From positions 55,609,583 through 55,673,582 of the forward strand of contig OX375875.1 in NCBI GenBank assembly GCA_947359465.1: a stretch of 64,000 nt of DNA. Reading direction: 5' to 3'. The position numbers and the translations under genes were made by a program. Positions 13,101 through 23,363 of the stretch are shown one piece after another (the first letter of the stretch is position 1; each line of letters starts with the position of its first letter). Under the pieces are notes generated by a model. That model searched no databases. It had not been told where the DNA came from and worked only from the letters and a program-made list of their open reading frames with translations. The stretch comes from Metellina segmentata. Taxonomy: Eukaryota > Arthropoda > Arachnida > Araneae > Tetragnathidae.

Positions 13101-16100
13101 AAGGTTCCTGGTTCGAATCCGGGTCCGGGCATGGATGTTTGTAAGCGTATGGTGTAGAGGCGGCTGGTGCACCTTAAATCTGTCGTGGCCGAAAGTCCTC
13201 ACGTTGTGGAAGTTTGGAGAGTGGGGTGCCAGCTCAGGTGTTGCTTCGTCATCTGACCGTGGTTCAAAATTACAAGGTGTTAACCTCGAATCTTTCCCTA
13301 AAAGGGACTGATCCCGGACCGTCGTCAATAGCCCGTTGTGTTGCTCTAGTACAATGTTAACTAAAATTATCAAATTTACCGAATCCGGGCATGGATGTAT
13401 GTAAGCAGAGCATATGGTGTAGAGGCGGCTGGTGCACCTTAAATCAGTCATGGCCGAAAGTCCTCACGTTGGGTTGGTGTGGAAGTTTGGAGAGCGGGGT
13501 GCCAGCTCAGGTATTGCTTCGTCATCTGAAAGTGGTTCAGTACTGCGTGGTGTTGTCCTCAGATCTTTCCCTTAAAAGATTGATCCAAGACCATCGTTAA
13601 TAGCCCGTTGTGTCGCTCTTGTACAACGTTAATTAAAATTACCAATTTCCTAAATCCTTCATGTTTTTATTTTCTTTGTTTTTGTATTTAAAGAAATGAT
13701 TTTGTGCTTTCCAAATCAGAATATGCCTTGTATTCATGCCTTGAATTGTTTATCTTCCAACAGATATTAAGAGAGGCTAAAGCCAGAGCTGAACAAGATC
13801 ATGAAAATAATCCAGAAAATGTTGATAGTATTCATTACAGCCAAGTGTTTGATGAAAAGCAAGGTTTAGTTCATCTGGAAGCTTTGGAAATGTTATCTAA
13901 ACTAAGTCTGGCAAAATTTCAGAGACTTCTAATGAGACATTCCAAAAATGTTGAGGTCAAGAAGAAAGTTGAAGAAATTAAATGTATTTGTGAAAACTTG
14001 CCTTCTTTTGATGACCCTTCTGGTAAGTTGCATATTCTTGATTTTTTACACGAGTTGCATTTTAATATATTTCATGTATTTAAAATATGACTTTTTGCTA
14101 CTTTATTTTCACTTCGGCAACTAGGGGTATCTTTTAAGCAAAATCGTCTCAAAAGCTCTTATTTTTAAAATTTGGTAACTTTTTTTGAAAACTCACCAAA
14201 GGACAATAAAAATTTAGTAAATTTATAGTGGACTGAAAAAATGTTTGTGGTTTTTCTTTAGGTAGAAAATTAGGTAATTTTATTCCTTAGTCAATAAACA
14301 TTCAGTAATATGCTATAAATAATAACATGGTTTATTTGGAATGTGAAGTTATGAACTCGGGTATTGCATCACTCGTTTCAGCTAGTTCCCTGTAGCATGA
14401 TAGTACTAGCCAATTATGAATAAAATATTAGAATAAACAATGAGTATCAGTTAAATGTGCTTCTTATTGTATTGATATCATAATGACATGATTTTTGCAA
14501 TTAAACTCCTTTTCCCATTATTTAAATCCAACAGTAGTTATTATTTGTGCATGCAATTATTAAGATTAAACTTAAACAATACATTCTCATTTTTTATGTG
14601 GCTTCTGGTAAAGGTGAAAATTAACGGTCGCCACGTGGCGACTGAAAAATTTTGCTACAGTTGCCACACTTTCTTAAATTTGGAATTTAGAGAGAAAAAA
14701 ACACAGACGCTTGAAGCGGGAAAACTCAAAGCAATCGAGGGAAAGAAGGCTGAAGATTACTTGTGAGTGTGGGGTATTTCCTGTAACGTTGTACCAGAGC
14801 AACACAACGGGCTATTGACAATGGTCCGGGATCAATCCTCTAAGGGAAAGATACGAGGACAACACCACGTAATTTTGAACCACTGTCAGATAACGAGGCA
14901 AAACCTGAGCTAGCCCCTCTCCAAACTACCCAATGGGGTATTTCCGGAGTGATAAAATCTAAGAACGCTCATTAGTGGCCACTGAATGAAACTTGTTGAG
15001 TGGCCACTGGTCACTTACAAAATTACTTAATTTTCACCTTTAGCTTCTGGCTCTAAGTTTATCATTCAGTGCCAGAATCAATAGATGATTATCAAATTGA
15101 TGCTGGTTGTCATACATGATTTTGCTTGTAACAATCTTCTCCGCTGATGAACTTTACCACCTTTCTATAAACGAACGTTTTCTAGGTTATCTGCCATCTC
15201 ACCGGACCTTACTATACAACTACTTTATAAATTCTGTTAATTTTCTGTGAATCTTTTCTTATGACTGTGTATTTTGATTTCATATTTTGTATAGTTGTAG
15301 AATGCAGTACTTAAATTCTGTGATATTTACATTTTTGGCTTAAAATAAAACCAAATTTCTTTAAACAGATTGTGAGAAATTTGATGATTTTGAGACTGTA
15401 TTTAAGAAGCATAGTATTGAATTGGGTCTACCATTGCCTGTAGAGAATATAATAAAAGTAAGTCAAATTTTACACTGTATTACTTTTGAATTTATCAGAT
15501 AAAACCTAATTTCTTTGTACCCTATGAATAATTTAATTACGTATATAATTTCTTTTATATTTAGACTCAAAGACAAATTCATGATTCTATTTGCAAGTAT
15601 GAAAATGCTTCAGATAGTTCTGAAAATGCTCCAAAGGTAGGGTATTATAACTTCACTTTTATTTTATTGGAATATGTTTGTCATCTGAAAGGTATTATTT
15701 CCCGACTAAAATGTATCTAACCACAATTTTAGATCAACAAATTATGTGGTTTTAAATTAATGAAAATTGTAACTGATTTTCGAAATTTTTTAAAAATTAT
15801 AATCTTTTGCAAGATTATATTCAAGGTTTATTCAGGATAGATGTTATTTGCTCATTTTGAAATACTTTTAATTAAATAAAGTGTTTAATGACAGAGCTAT
15901 GTTGGATATCAGTTTAATAATAGATTATGTGTGTATAAAATATAAATTTTAACTGTATATTGCCCTGTACTAAAAACTTTTTGATTAGAAAAATGCTTTC
16001 TGATGCTTAAATAAAATTTTCGTATCATAAATGAAATATTTAGAGTTAGTAAAATGTACACTAGGGTGGTCACAAAAAATCAATTTTCGAATTTCTACTG

Positions 16101-19100
16101 TGGCACCCCCCCCCCCTCCTAAAAGTTGCCAATAGGCTAGAAAATGTGATTGGCAGAGTTTCAGCTCAATCTGATAATATTAACCCGTGCCTCATTGAGG
16201 TTAAAGTTAAGAAAAACAGCGATTTTTAGCAAAAAATCGTAGTTTTTGCTTCTTAAAATCGAAACTATTCGTCCTAGAAACCTGGTTCTTGTCTTATTTT
16301 ATAGGAAATTTTATTGACTTGAAGTTTGATCTCATCTACTTTTTTTTGCTAAAACTTATAGAATGGTATTTAGCATTTTTCATGTAAGGTCGTAGTGGAT
16401 ATCGTCAAAAATGTATTTTCATGCAAAGCCCTAAAAAACATTACAATATTCAATTACATCTGCTTTCCAAATTTTGCTTTTGTATTTTTCATTTTGTACA
16501 TTAAAAAGTTTTTGTTAGAGGTATTTTTAGATCTAAATAGTAAGGTTAGCAAGTTCAAAGTAAGGTCAAATTTAAAATGAAGGAATTAGGGGTAAAGAAG
16601 AGGAAGCAAGGTTTAAAAATGACAGCAAATAGTGTTCAAATGTATTTTATTAATTATATTGTTGAATTATACATCATTAACATTATTATTATTTAAATAT
16701 ACAAATCAGGTGGTAATGTCTTAGATATTGTAGCTTTTGAAGTGTCTTGAAAAATGTGTAGAAGTGTCATACGACTCCGCAGGCAGAAATTCCGACAGCA
16801 AACAACTGATCTCATCAAAAATAGATTTAGAAATTCCGATTTAGAGGGAGCTGTTGTGCACTGTGATGGGAAATTTCTTCCAGATTTGTTGAGTTAAGAA
16901 AATGTGGAACGGATAGCGATTTTGATTACTTGTGGCGATGAATAACAATTGATAGGTGTTCCAATCCTTGAAAATAGTACTGTGATAATTCAGTCAAAAG
17001 CTGTATTATCAGCAGTTGAGCACTGGTTGCAGTTGGGAAAATCCAGGCAATGTGTTTTGATACCACGGCAGTAAATACTGGTCGCCTTAGAGGAACCTGC
17101 GTTTGCTAGAACAGTTATTTGAGAAAAACCTTCTGAATTTAGAATGTTGCCACCATATTTTAGAAGTTGTTTTAAAAGCAGTTTTTAATTTCAAAATGGG
17201 CACATCCACTGGTCTTCAGCCAGATATTTTTCGAAAATTCCAGAAGAAGAAATACAAAACAGGTATAAAAGTTGAAAATATTAAAAATAAAATAAGTAAT
17301 CCAGACCAAATTTCAAGTTTTCTTTTTGAACAATTAAAAAACCAACAGCCCAGGGATAATAATAAAAATAATTCATCCAACCTTGCTAAATTCATTTGGG
17401 CGTCTTACTCAAAAAGACATTACTTTTAGAGTACCTTGTGCTATTCATCATGCCAGATGGATTGCAAAGGCCATTTATTCTCTCAAAATGTATATTTTCT
17501 GGGATCAATTTTCGTTAACTGATTTAGAGAGAAACGGTATTGAAGATATTTGTTTATTTATAATCAATATTTATGTAAAAGCATGGTTCAATGCCCACAA
17601 ACTTACTTTTCCCCCCAACCTAGACCTACAATTAATAAAATCTTTAGTTCAATACAAGAAAATTGATAAAGAGGTTGCAGACAAGGCCCTATCTAAAATA
17701 ATAAACCATCTGTGGTAGCTCAACTCGGAGCAAGTTGCATTTTCATTTTTCGATGGTACTTTGGGAAAAAATGTCAAAACAAGCATGGTTGAAATATTAA
17801 GGTCCGAAGTAGAAAATGATGAAGAGGATTGTGATGATAGGGATGTAAGACAAAAACTCAATCTACAACAAGTTGTTCATTTATTGGACAAATAATTGAT
17901 TATTTTGTTTCTCCTAGGACCCTAAATTTTTTTAAGAGACTTGAAATCGATACAGAATTTTTAAACACTGATCCTGATGTATGCTGTGAAAATCAACATT
18001 ATTTAAAAGCTAAAAAAAATAGTGAACGGTTTAAAGGTTGTTAATGACACTGCTGAGAGAGGAGTAAAATTAATTAAAGGCTTTAATTCCTCTTTGACCA
18101 AAGACGAAGAACACCGGTAGTTCCTTTTACAAGTTGTATCTGAATATACGAAAAATTTTCCGGACTCTTCAAAAGCTACAATATCTAGGACATTATCACC
18201 TTAATTTGTAATTACCACTTAATTTGTATACTTAAATAAAAATTTTATAATGATGTATAATTCAACTATATAATTAATAAAATACATTTGAATACTATTT
18301 GTTGTCATTTTTACTCTTTGCTTCCTCTTCTTTACCACTAATTCCTTCATTTTGAATTTGAATGTTGTTGGATTTATTTTTGAAAATACCTCTAACAAAA
18401 GCCTTTTTAATGTACAAAATTAAAAATACAAAAGCAAAATCTGGAAAGCAGATGCAATTGAATATTGCAATGTTTTTAGGGCTTTGCAATGAAAATTCAC
18501 TTTTGACGATATCCACTACGACCTTACCTGAAAAATGTTAAATACCATTCTATCAGTTTCAGTAAAACAAGTGGATGAGTTCAAACTTCAAGACAATAAA
18601 ATTTCCTATGAAATAAGACAAGAACCAGGTTTCTAGGACGAATAGTTTCGATTTTAAGGAGCAAAAACTATGATTTTTTGCTAAAAATCACTGTTTTTCT
18701 TAACTTTAACCTCAATGAGGCATGGGTTAATATTAACAGATTGAGCTGAAATTCTGCCAATCACAGTTTCTAGCCTATTGGCAACTTTTAGGGGGGTGCC
18801 ATGGAAGATTGGGCGAAAAAAAATTTTCCCCATATACCTTGTGACCACCCTAATGTACACTTTATGACCATTCATATATTTACACAAATCTTGAATCTCA
18901 ATTCCCAAATTCATCCTTTGATCCACAATTTGAATGGCCTCTCAATCCTTACCTAATTGCACCATGGTCTCAAAGAACAGTATTTTGTTTTGTTAACTGG
19001 TTTAGACAGTATTTTTATGGTCCAAAATATAATAACATAATTCTATTGGCAGGAAATTTTCCAATCTGCTATTTGCAGCCTCGCAGAATTAACTGCAAAG

Positions 19101-22100
19101 TCTATAGAAACATTTCATAAGATAGCAGAGCTCATCTTGGTACAACCTAGATTAGATCAAGATATTGAGCATTGTGCAACCAACCTTACTGGGTAAAACT
19201 CTACATTACATTCTACTTGACTTATTAAAATGTACTATCAAACGTAAATGATTGAAAATGTTTTATTTCAGATTAACTACAGTTATGTGCATAGAAATTA
19301 ATAATTTATCATCCAGATATCACCAATGTTTGGAGGAATCAACCGTAAGTACACAAACGTTTTAATTTATCTGTATACAAAATTGATAAATATAAATCAG
19401 TAAAAATAACAGTTTAGCTGTATGTTTTTTTTTCTTTAGGAGCATTTTGAAGACGGTGCTAGTTCTAAAAATGTTGATACCATTACTTTGGCAACTAATC
19501 TTTATGTTGAAGTAAGTGTCTGAAGTAAAACTTAATCTTTTATTTCCAGTTGTTGAGTTGGATTTTAGATATATTCTATGTTTGTAACTATTCCCCTTTT
19601 TTTTATTAAAGCACTTTATGCACTACTCATATTTAGACTAATTGGGATCCATAGACTAAGTGTGTGGAATTTTCAGTTGACTGGATCATGGCAGTTATTA
19701 ACTTCAGAGAAAGTTATTATTTTCTCCAGTCATTGACAAATTACAGAACCTTTATGTCATTTAAATTGAAATGAATTACAAAAATATTTTGTGTCAGTTC
19801 AAAATTGTACATCTTGCAAAATAAGGACTGGTGCACACACCCGGTTTTTCAATGTGCAGCAATGCAACTGCAATCTGAGATACATTAGATCAAATAGAGT
19901 AGTGCACACATACATTCAGTGTTGCACATTCAACTTGCATGTAATTTGTAACCACAGTTCCCAATGGCGCTGCAAGCTCACCCTCCTTGTTTTCTATTGA
20001 GCTGTGCACCCATCTGTTATTTTGACATAGAATAACGTTCGACTGTCTTACCTTTCGAAACCGGAGTACCACGCTTAATTTTTTACTGTCCAAAAAAAGG
20101 TAACAGCAAAAAATGTACTTGAAAAATACAAGCGACACATAAATGAATGATATTATGTTAAAGAGAGCATTATACAAAGATGTTTTAATTGAAGGTTCAT
20201 TGATCTTCTTGAGCTGACATCATCAGCTGATGTAATCACGAAAATACTCACTGCCTCACATTAATTTAGTTTTTAGCTCTGGCCTCCTTTACATGATTTG
20301 TTTCATCTTTTTATGCGCTTTCAGGGTGGCGACAGAACCGGGAAATCAGGGATTTCTCAGGGAAGAATCATTTTCTGGAAAAATCAGGGAAGTTTCGTTT
20401 AACTCAGGGAAAAAGTTGGAATTTCGTTTTGCAAATGGCATCCATTTGGTACTTTTCCGTAAAGCCATGCGGGCGCCACTTTGAACCAAAATCAAAATGT
20501 CGCCAATTTTGTTTTCATTCCGAAAATGATAAGCGTATTTTTTACGTAAACATCCAGAAAAAAGAGTTGTATACATTGTATACTGTTTTATTAAACCTGT
20601 AATGGCCGGAAATCCTGTAGCCGAAGTCTACAGCAGTGCCACGTTCCCTAATGTCAATAATAGGAACGTAGTGCCTTGCGGCTTTGAAAAATACTAACGG
20701 CCGGAAAAACTTGTAAAAGTTAAACATTCGGTTCCAATTTAATCAACATTTTAAAAAAATCATTTTTTTCTAAAATACCTAGATTGGCGATTTTGATTTT
20801 TGTCCAAAATTACGCCCGGTTAACGGAAAAGTACTAACTTAGATTATGCATATGTTTTTTAATACATATGTGTTAGAAGTTATTATTTTTTTCGAAAATT
20901 TTCGAACTCTGAGGTTTTTTTGTTGTTCAAAAGTTTGCGTTGCCCGTTACAGTTCTTTTCGTAATGGATTCGTCTTTGTCAAATGCGGCCAAAATCGTTT
21001 GCGAAGAGATCCAATCAGCGTAACGTCACAATCTCCTATGAAAATATAAATATTTAATTGAAAAATTATTTATTATAAAAGAAAATCAAACGTATAAGGT
21101 ATCCATCTGGTGTAAAATGTTCCGCATATTTGAAATCCGTTGATATTTTCCTTTTTTTTTAAACAATCGCTGAGATCGAAAAAAGCACTGAAGAACGCCA
21201 GTCATAACTTTAATTATTTCTTTTGCTTCACCCGAATCCGTTAATCTTCAAAATGAATGAATCTCGAATCAAACGAAGGTCATTCTTCTCGGCGGCAAAA
21301 TTCGTATTGGAAAAAATATAAAAGTTACAATTTAAAAATTATTTATTTGAAGAAAATCATATATTTAGGTATGGATCTAATGTGAAATTTTCCGCAGATT
21401 TCAAATCCGTTGAAATTTGTATTCTATCTTTAACGATCGCAAAGATATAAAAAAGCAATGAATAACGCCAGTTCGAACCAAAACGAACGAACTCGAATTC
21501 GTTGCTCAGGAAATCAAAATGAATTAGTTGCTCAGGAAATCAAAATGAATTAATCTGATCTTTTTAACCACGAAGGTAGAATTCTTCACGGCGCCGGCGG
21601 CCAAATTCGTACTGGAAAAAATATAAAAGTTAAGATTTTTTTTAATTATTTATTTAAAGAAAATCATGTTTTTAGGTATCGATCTGATGTAAAATTTTCC
21701 GCAGATTTGAAATCCGTTGAAATTTTTCTTCTATCTTTAACGATCTAGGAGATAGAAATAAAAATCTACATAACTCCAGTTAAAACTTAATTTGTTTTGT
21801 TGGTCCGCTAAAATCGTTGCTGAGAAAATCTAACGGAAACGGAAAAAATAAATTTAGAATGTCATGCCTTTATACCGTATGCCATTCTAAGGAAAATAAT
21901 AATAATTAAATTCCAATTAATTAATTTTTAAATGTTTTAGATTAAATTTTAAATCTCAGGCGTGATAGAAAAATTGCAAAAAATTCGGACCACATGTGTG
22001 CTAAATTTCACTATTGTAAGTGCCATCGATTCGTTAGGACACTGCGTACAGGACAGACAGACAAACACTTCCTTTTATGATAGTAGAGATGTACCGAGCG

Positions 22101-23339
22101 CTGGCGCCATTGACGGATTCAGGGGATGATGACTGCTTTTACAAACACATCAAAATAGTTAAAAATGTAAAATTAAATATTTATCTATAACTTTATATTA
22201 TTTGGTCTATTATGGAATACAGTAAAAATATATTTTACTTTTCTTATTTTTATTCATCTATCAGTCTAGTTTTTTAGTTCAAGTATCAAGTTTATCATAA
22301 TTACCGAATAATTGTTCTGCGAACGGATGGAGAAACTCGGGGAATTTCATGAAAAATACTCTGGAAATCAAGGAAAACTCAGGGAACTTTTTACTTCAAT
22401 TTTTGTAGCCACCCTGGCTTTATAAATAATAGTTGAAATAAAACCTAAATATTTAATACTTGTTTAGTAATTGGTAATTAACGTCATACTAGAGCAACAC
22501 AACAAGCTATTGACGATAGTACGGGATCAGTCCCTTAAAGGAAAGATCTGAGGACAACACCTCATAATTTTGTACCACGGTCAGGTGACGAAGAAACACC
22601 TGAGCTGGCACCCCACTCTGCAAACATCCACACCAACACAACATGAGGACAGTACATACTTGTTCAGACATGACAGTTAAAAACTAAATAAACAATTTTT
22701 CTTCAATAGATATCCATCGCAAATCAGTACTTGCATTACTTCATGATTATGTGGCATAGTTGAGAAATTGGATGTGTGCACTGGGACTTGATGTAACTTG
22801 TACATTTATTACTCAATTATTTTCTGTTTTGTCATATTTATATGGGTACATCACAAAGATTTAACTAAATGAAAGCAAAAAGTAATAAAATAAGAGCCAC
22901 CTGATAATTAAAATTTCCAATAGCTAGAATCTAGTAAAAAAAAAAGATTATTTTCCCATTTCTCTTTTAAATTTTTTTTAAGCTTGTATTATATAAATGT
23001 TATTGTGATCCTCTCTGGGTAAAAATTAATAACTAAGTATATTTTACAACTGTAAATTTATACTTAAATGGGTTTATGTGGATCACCTAATACTTGCATT
23101 GATATAAATAGAATTAATTTTTGATACTCAAGCCCTAATGCACTGTTATTATTTATGCAATAAATTTATCTTTATAATATTGCATGAGCTAATTATAAAG
23201 TTAAATTATCATTACTTTTTAAATTTTTAATCTTCAATCCTTCTATTTTTAGGCTGCTAACAGTAACAATTACATTCAAGATGCTTATCAAATGTTAGTT
23301 CCAGTTTTACAAGTATGTGTCCTTGAAGCTTTAGACTAA
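4009..23339 (+). CDS. FAM114A2: FAM114A1/A2 (NOXP20, DUF719) homologue, 3' ten exons, 5' partial
   Basis: Exons: 4009-4101, 5059-5195, 11418-11552, 13764-14022, 15369-15457, 15565-15636, 19053-19192, 19272-19344, 19440-19511, 23253-23339. All junctions are GT-AG and all phases match, giving 384 residues to TAA. Family landmarks are GGLDTLEFIGKKTMTILTDG (exon 3), ILREAKARAEQ and GLVHLEALEMLS (exon 4), SLAELTAKSIETFHK (exon 7) and NYIQDAYQMLVPVLQ (last exon). The human FAM114A proteins are about 500-560 residues, so roughly 100 N-terminal residues lie outside the window. The family is cytoplasmic; the Drosophila member has been reported as a Rab2 effector, pointing to Golgi and vesicle traffic. 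That role is known from the family, not seen here. I cannot separate A1 from A2, as invertebrates usually have one gene. The final intron positions separate the gene from NUP58, which converges on it. Confidence 0.93.
5059..5195 (+). CDS. FAM114A2: FAM114A exon, acidic linker
   Basis: Bounded by TTTTATAG and GTAAGT. It encodes an acidic, poorly conserved linker (EENSDASVINDGHTND) ending in VSFWTKAIEST, which leads into the conserved core in the next exon. Confidence 0.85.
6131..6560 (+). repeat. Degenerate dispersed repeat with CACTGCGTTGCCCGTGACAG head
   Basis: The head (TAGTCACTGCGTTGCCCGTG) and the body (CCGCAGATTTCAAATC, TGAATCTCGAATCAAACG) recur in the repeat at 20935-22090, and the body recurs weakly near 43200-43330. 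This is an interspersed family of unknown class. The short open frames over it are not genes. Confidence 0.55.
7165..8340 (+). pseudogene. hAT-like transposase pseudogene
   Basis: Successive open pieces resemble the C-terminal half of a hAT-like transposase. The first contains CNIHTIHNAF (a C-x2-H motif after the second catalytic Asp), then IHSFFNQLPK and HFIKHCSSKWPSPKPAAERL. A second (7689-8156) contains LSCLEPLERLSSESVRQVLE and ARALPWDVP. A third, frame-shifted piece contains SHGSPDIERGFSASGRAL, the dimerisation region. In-frame stops near 7561 and 7620-7690 and a frame change near 8150 show it is dead. I could not find the N-terminal zinc finger or clear inverted ends. Confidence 0.65.
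8341..8803 (+). pseudogene. Lys/Glu-rich coiled-coil tail of the hAT-like pseudogene
   Basis: Directly after the transposase remnant the translated frames are rich in K, E and R (REEQERKRKTGSRE and similar) with several frame changes. A last piece reads IEGAAKVTDNAGQLRQTLKY. It probably encoded a charged helical C-terminal tail of the same protein. No function is proposed. Confidence 0.4.
8895..9311 (+). repeat. Left cluster of GGGGTACAATGAAAC motifs
   Basis: Four direct copies occur at about 8895, 8912, 9254 and 9278, with one inverted variant at 9295-9310 (TTTCATTGTGCCCC). The last direct and inverted copies form a hairpin. Repeated subterminal motifs of this kind are usually transposase-binding sites; that role is inferred here. 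Confidence 0.7.
9606..10688 (+). pseudogene. pogo/Tigger transposase (DDE_1), broken
   Basis: Pieces follow the order of a pogo/Tigger or jerky-like transposase catalytic domain: VLGQRGQKQIGQLISGERGV, INASGNSIPHY, GWMNGDIF, PVLLIMDYHESH (second catalytic Asp), LDKTVFKSLKNFFNLAVNDW (third Asp region), NPGRTISIYEISSLLGTAYF and GFSATGI. The tail holds YPQEIKPYPKAGPRR and an acidic end (DSEDDDDPDYFPAPDD). Stops after LAFLE, after FQAHTR and after FSATGI, plus frame changes, inactivate it. The N-terminal HTH part is missing, so this is an internal remnant. Confidence 0.85.
10878..11123 (+). repeat. Right cluster of GGGGTACAATGAAAC motifs
   Basis: Two inverted copies (near 10880 and 10902), one direct copy (near 10923) and the terminal inverted copy at about 11100 mirror the left cluster. 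CCATATGG sits at the centre of a small palindrome between opposing copies. Confidence 0.7.
11418..11552 (+). CDS. FAM114A2: FAM114A exon, core GGLDxLEFIGKKT motif
   Basis: Exactly 45 codons between AG and GT. It carries the strongest family signature, GGLDTLEFIGKKTMTILTDG, then DPGLRKKRAAF. This block alone identifies the gene. Confidence 0.95.
11718..12339 (+). mobile_element. Tc1-like transposon remnant
   Basis: Short inverted ends (CTCTAT...ATAGAG) flanked by TA enclose 622 bp. The inside decodes in broken frames as the C-terminal half of a Tc1-like transposase: VMVWGAISFDSRTPLV, QHDNARPHMAYVA (second Asp) and SWPARSPDLS followed after a frame change by IEHIWDVMERQLQ. The N-terminal DNA-binding half is mostly gone. 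It is a fossil in a FAM114A intron. Confidence 0.8.
13052..13380 (+). mobile_element. tRNA-derived SINE, full-length copy
   Basis: The head contains a pol III B box (GGTTCGAATCC) and an upstream A-box-like segment (CGGTATAGTGCTTAAGGTGT). The body includes GGTGCACCTTAAATCTGT and GGTGCCAGCTCAGGTGTTGC. The tail is GTTAACTAAAATTATC. At least seven further partial copies in both orientations occur in the window, so this is a dispersed SINE family rather than a tRNA gene. Confidence 0.8.
13382..13655 (+). mobile_element. SINE, second copy in tandem, 5'-truncated
   Basis: This copy starts at GAATCCGGGCATGGATGT, i.e. just inside the B box, and follows the first copy directly. It runs to the same tail (CGTTAATTAAAATTACCA). 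The junction suggests insertion of one SINE into the other's tail or unequal exchange. Confidence 0.75.
13764..14022 (+). CDS. FAM114A2: FAM114A exon, LREAK and HLEALEML motifs
   Basis: Acceptor CCAACAG, donor GGTAAG. It encodes ILREAKARAEQ, HYSQVFDEKQGLVHLEALEM and a charged helix (KKKVEEIKCICENL). The open frame continues 5' and 3' past the splice sites, but those extensions are intron sequence. Confidence 0.92.
14609..15042. mobile_element. hAT-type MITE with 8-bp target duplication
   Basis: Ends TAAAGGTGAAAATTAA and its complement are flanked by a perfect GCTTCTGG repeat at 14601-14608 and 15043-15050. An 8-bp duplication and short inverted ends fit the hAT superfamily. The inside has no transposase and contains a reverse SINE fragment, so it is non-autonomous. 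Confidence 0.8.
14770..14935 (-). mobile_element. SINE fragment nested in hAT-type MITE
   Basis: On the minus strand the sequence matches the SINE middle and tail: complement of GAGCAACACAACGGGCTATT and of GGTCCGGGATCAATCC, with the short form of CAGGTTTTGCCTCGTTATC. The tRNA-like head is absent. Confidence 0.7.
15369..15457 (+). CDS. FAM114A2: FAM114A exon
   Basis: Acceptor TTAAACAG, donor GTAAGT, phase-compatible with both neighbours. It encodes CEKFDDFETVFKKHSIELGL, a moderately conserved stretch. Confidence 0.82.
15565..15636 (+). CDS. FAM114A2: FAM114A exon, acidic spacer
   Basis: Twenty-four codons between TATTTAG and GTAGGG, encoding a polar spacer (YENASDSSENAPK). Support comes from the splice sites and phase rather than from conservation. 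Confidence 0.75.
16062..18852 (+). mobile_element. DNA transposon with ~640-bp inverted ends and 8-bp target duplication
   Basis: The ends TAGGGTGGTCACAA and complement are flanked by a perfect ATGTACAC repeat (16054-16061, 18853-18860). The inverted arms, about 16062-16705 and 18220-18852, are near-identical over roughly 640 bp, unusually long. The left arm carries a poly-C tract at about 16107. The core holds a decayed transposase. An 8-bp duplication is shared by hAT, P, Merlin and Zisupton elements, so the superfamily is left open. It lies in the FAM114A intron between exons 15565-15636 and 19053-19192. Confidence 0.8.
16760..18205 (+). pseudogene. Decayed transposase core of the 2.8-kb element
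   Basis: Open pieces include LLEQLFEKNLLNLECCHHIL (17103-17429), with a C-x2-H (CCHH) motif typical of RNase H-fold transposases. A next piece contains TFRVPCAIHHARWIAKAIYS, and a late piece reads NDTAERGVKLI near 18040-18090, a Glu-containing motif that could hold the last catalytic residue. Stops and frame changes occur between all of them. C/D-x2-H motifs are known in hAT, P, MULE, CMC, Kolobok and Dada transposases; I do not assign one. Confidence 0.6.
19053..19192 (+). CDS. FAM114A2: FAM114A exon, SLAELTAKSIE motif
   Basis: Bounded by TTGGCAG and GTAAAA. It encodes AICSLAELTAKSIETFHKIA followed by ELILVQPRLDQD, a clear match to the C-terminal helical half of the family. Confidence 0.92.
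19272..19344 (+). CDS. FAM114A2: FAM114A exon
   Basis: Acceptor TTTCAG, donor GTAAGT. It encodes LTTVMCIEINNLSSRYHQCL, helical and conserved in spacing with the family. Confidence 0.88.
19440..19511 (+). CDS. FAM114A2: FAM114A exon
   Basis: Twenty-four codons, starting after CTTTAG and ending at GTAAGT. It encodes EHFEDGASSKNVDTITLATN, then LYVE. Confidence 0.85.
20322..22416. mobile_element. CAGGGTGGC-type DNA element with 5-bp target duplication
   Basis: The ends CAGGGTGGCGACAGAACCGG and GTAGCCACCCTG form an inverted pair. GCTTT repeats directly outside both (20317-20321, 22417-22421). Subterminal CTCAGGGAA-like motifs occur at both ends. The centre is filled by another repeat (20935-22090). 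No transposase was seen. Confidence 0.65.
20935..22090 (+). repeat. Repeat with GCGTTGCCCGTTACAG head and ~0.3-kb internal monomers
   Basis: The head matches the repeat at 6131. The motif CCGCAGATTTCAAATCCGTT or variants recurs near 21121, 21390 and 21700, so the body is built of degenerate units of roughly 270-310 bp. The right end reads GGACAGACAGACAAACACTT then ATGATAGTAGAGAT, resembling the end of a mobile element. The class is unknown. Confidence 0.55.
22478..22690 (-). mobile_element. SINE fragment
   Basis: Minus-strand match to the SINE body and tail, including complements of ACTAGAGCAACACAACAAGC and CACCTGAGCTGGCACCCCAC. The tRNA-like head is missing. Confidence 0.75.
23253..23339 (+). 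CDS. FAM114A2: FAM114A terminal coding exon
   Basis: Acceptor TTTTTAG. It encodes NNYIQDAYQMLVPVLQVCVL and stops at TAA in 23337-23339. The YIQDAxQxLxPVLQ block is the conserved C-terminus of the family. Confidence 0.93.
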   Translation, partial: AANSNNYIQDAYQMLVPVLQVCVLEALD

Positions 23340-23357
23340 CTGTAAATTGTTTTTCAA

Positions 23358-23363
23358 AATAAA
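23358..23363 (+). promoter_or_regulatory. Polyadenylation signal of FAM114A
   Basis: AATAAA lies 19 bases after the stop codon and is followed by T-rich sequence. It is the nearest canonical signal, so the 3' UTR may be very short. Confidence 0.55.

Noticed and set aside
13095..13145. tRNA gene suggested by a B box
   Set aside because: The same sequence recurs attached to a constant body and tail, so it is a SINE head.
18900..18990. Extra FAM114A exon before 19053
   Set aside because: No acceptor/donor pair gives a frame compatible with both neighbours.
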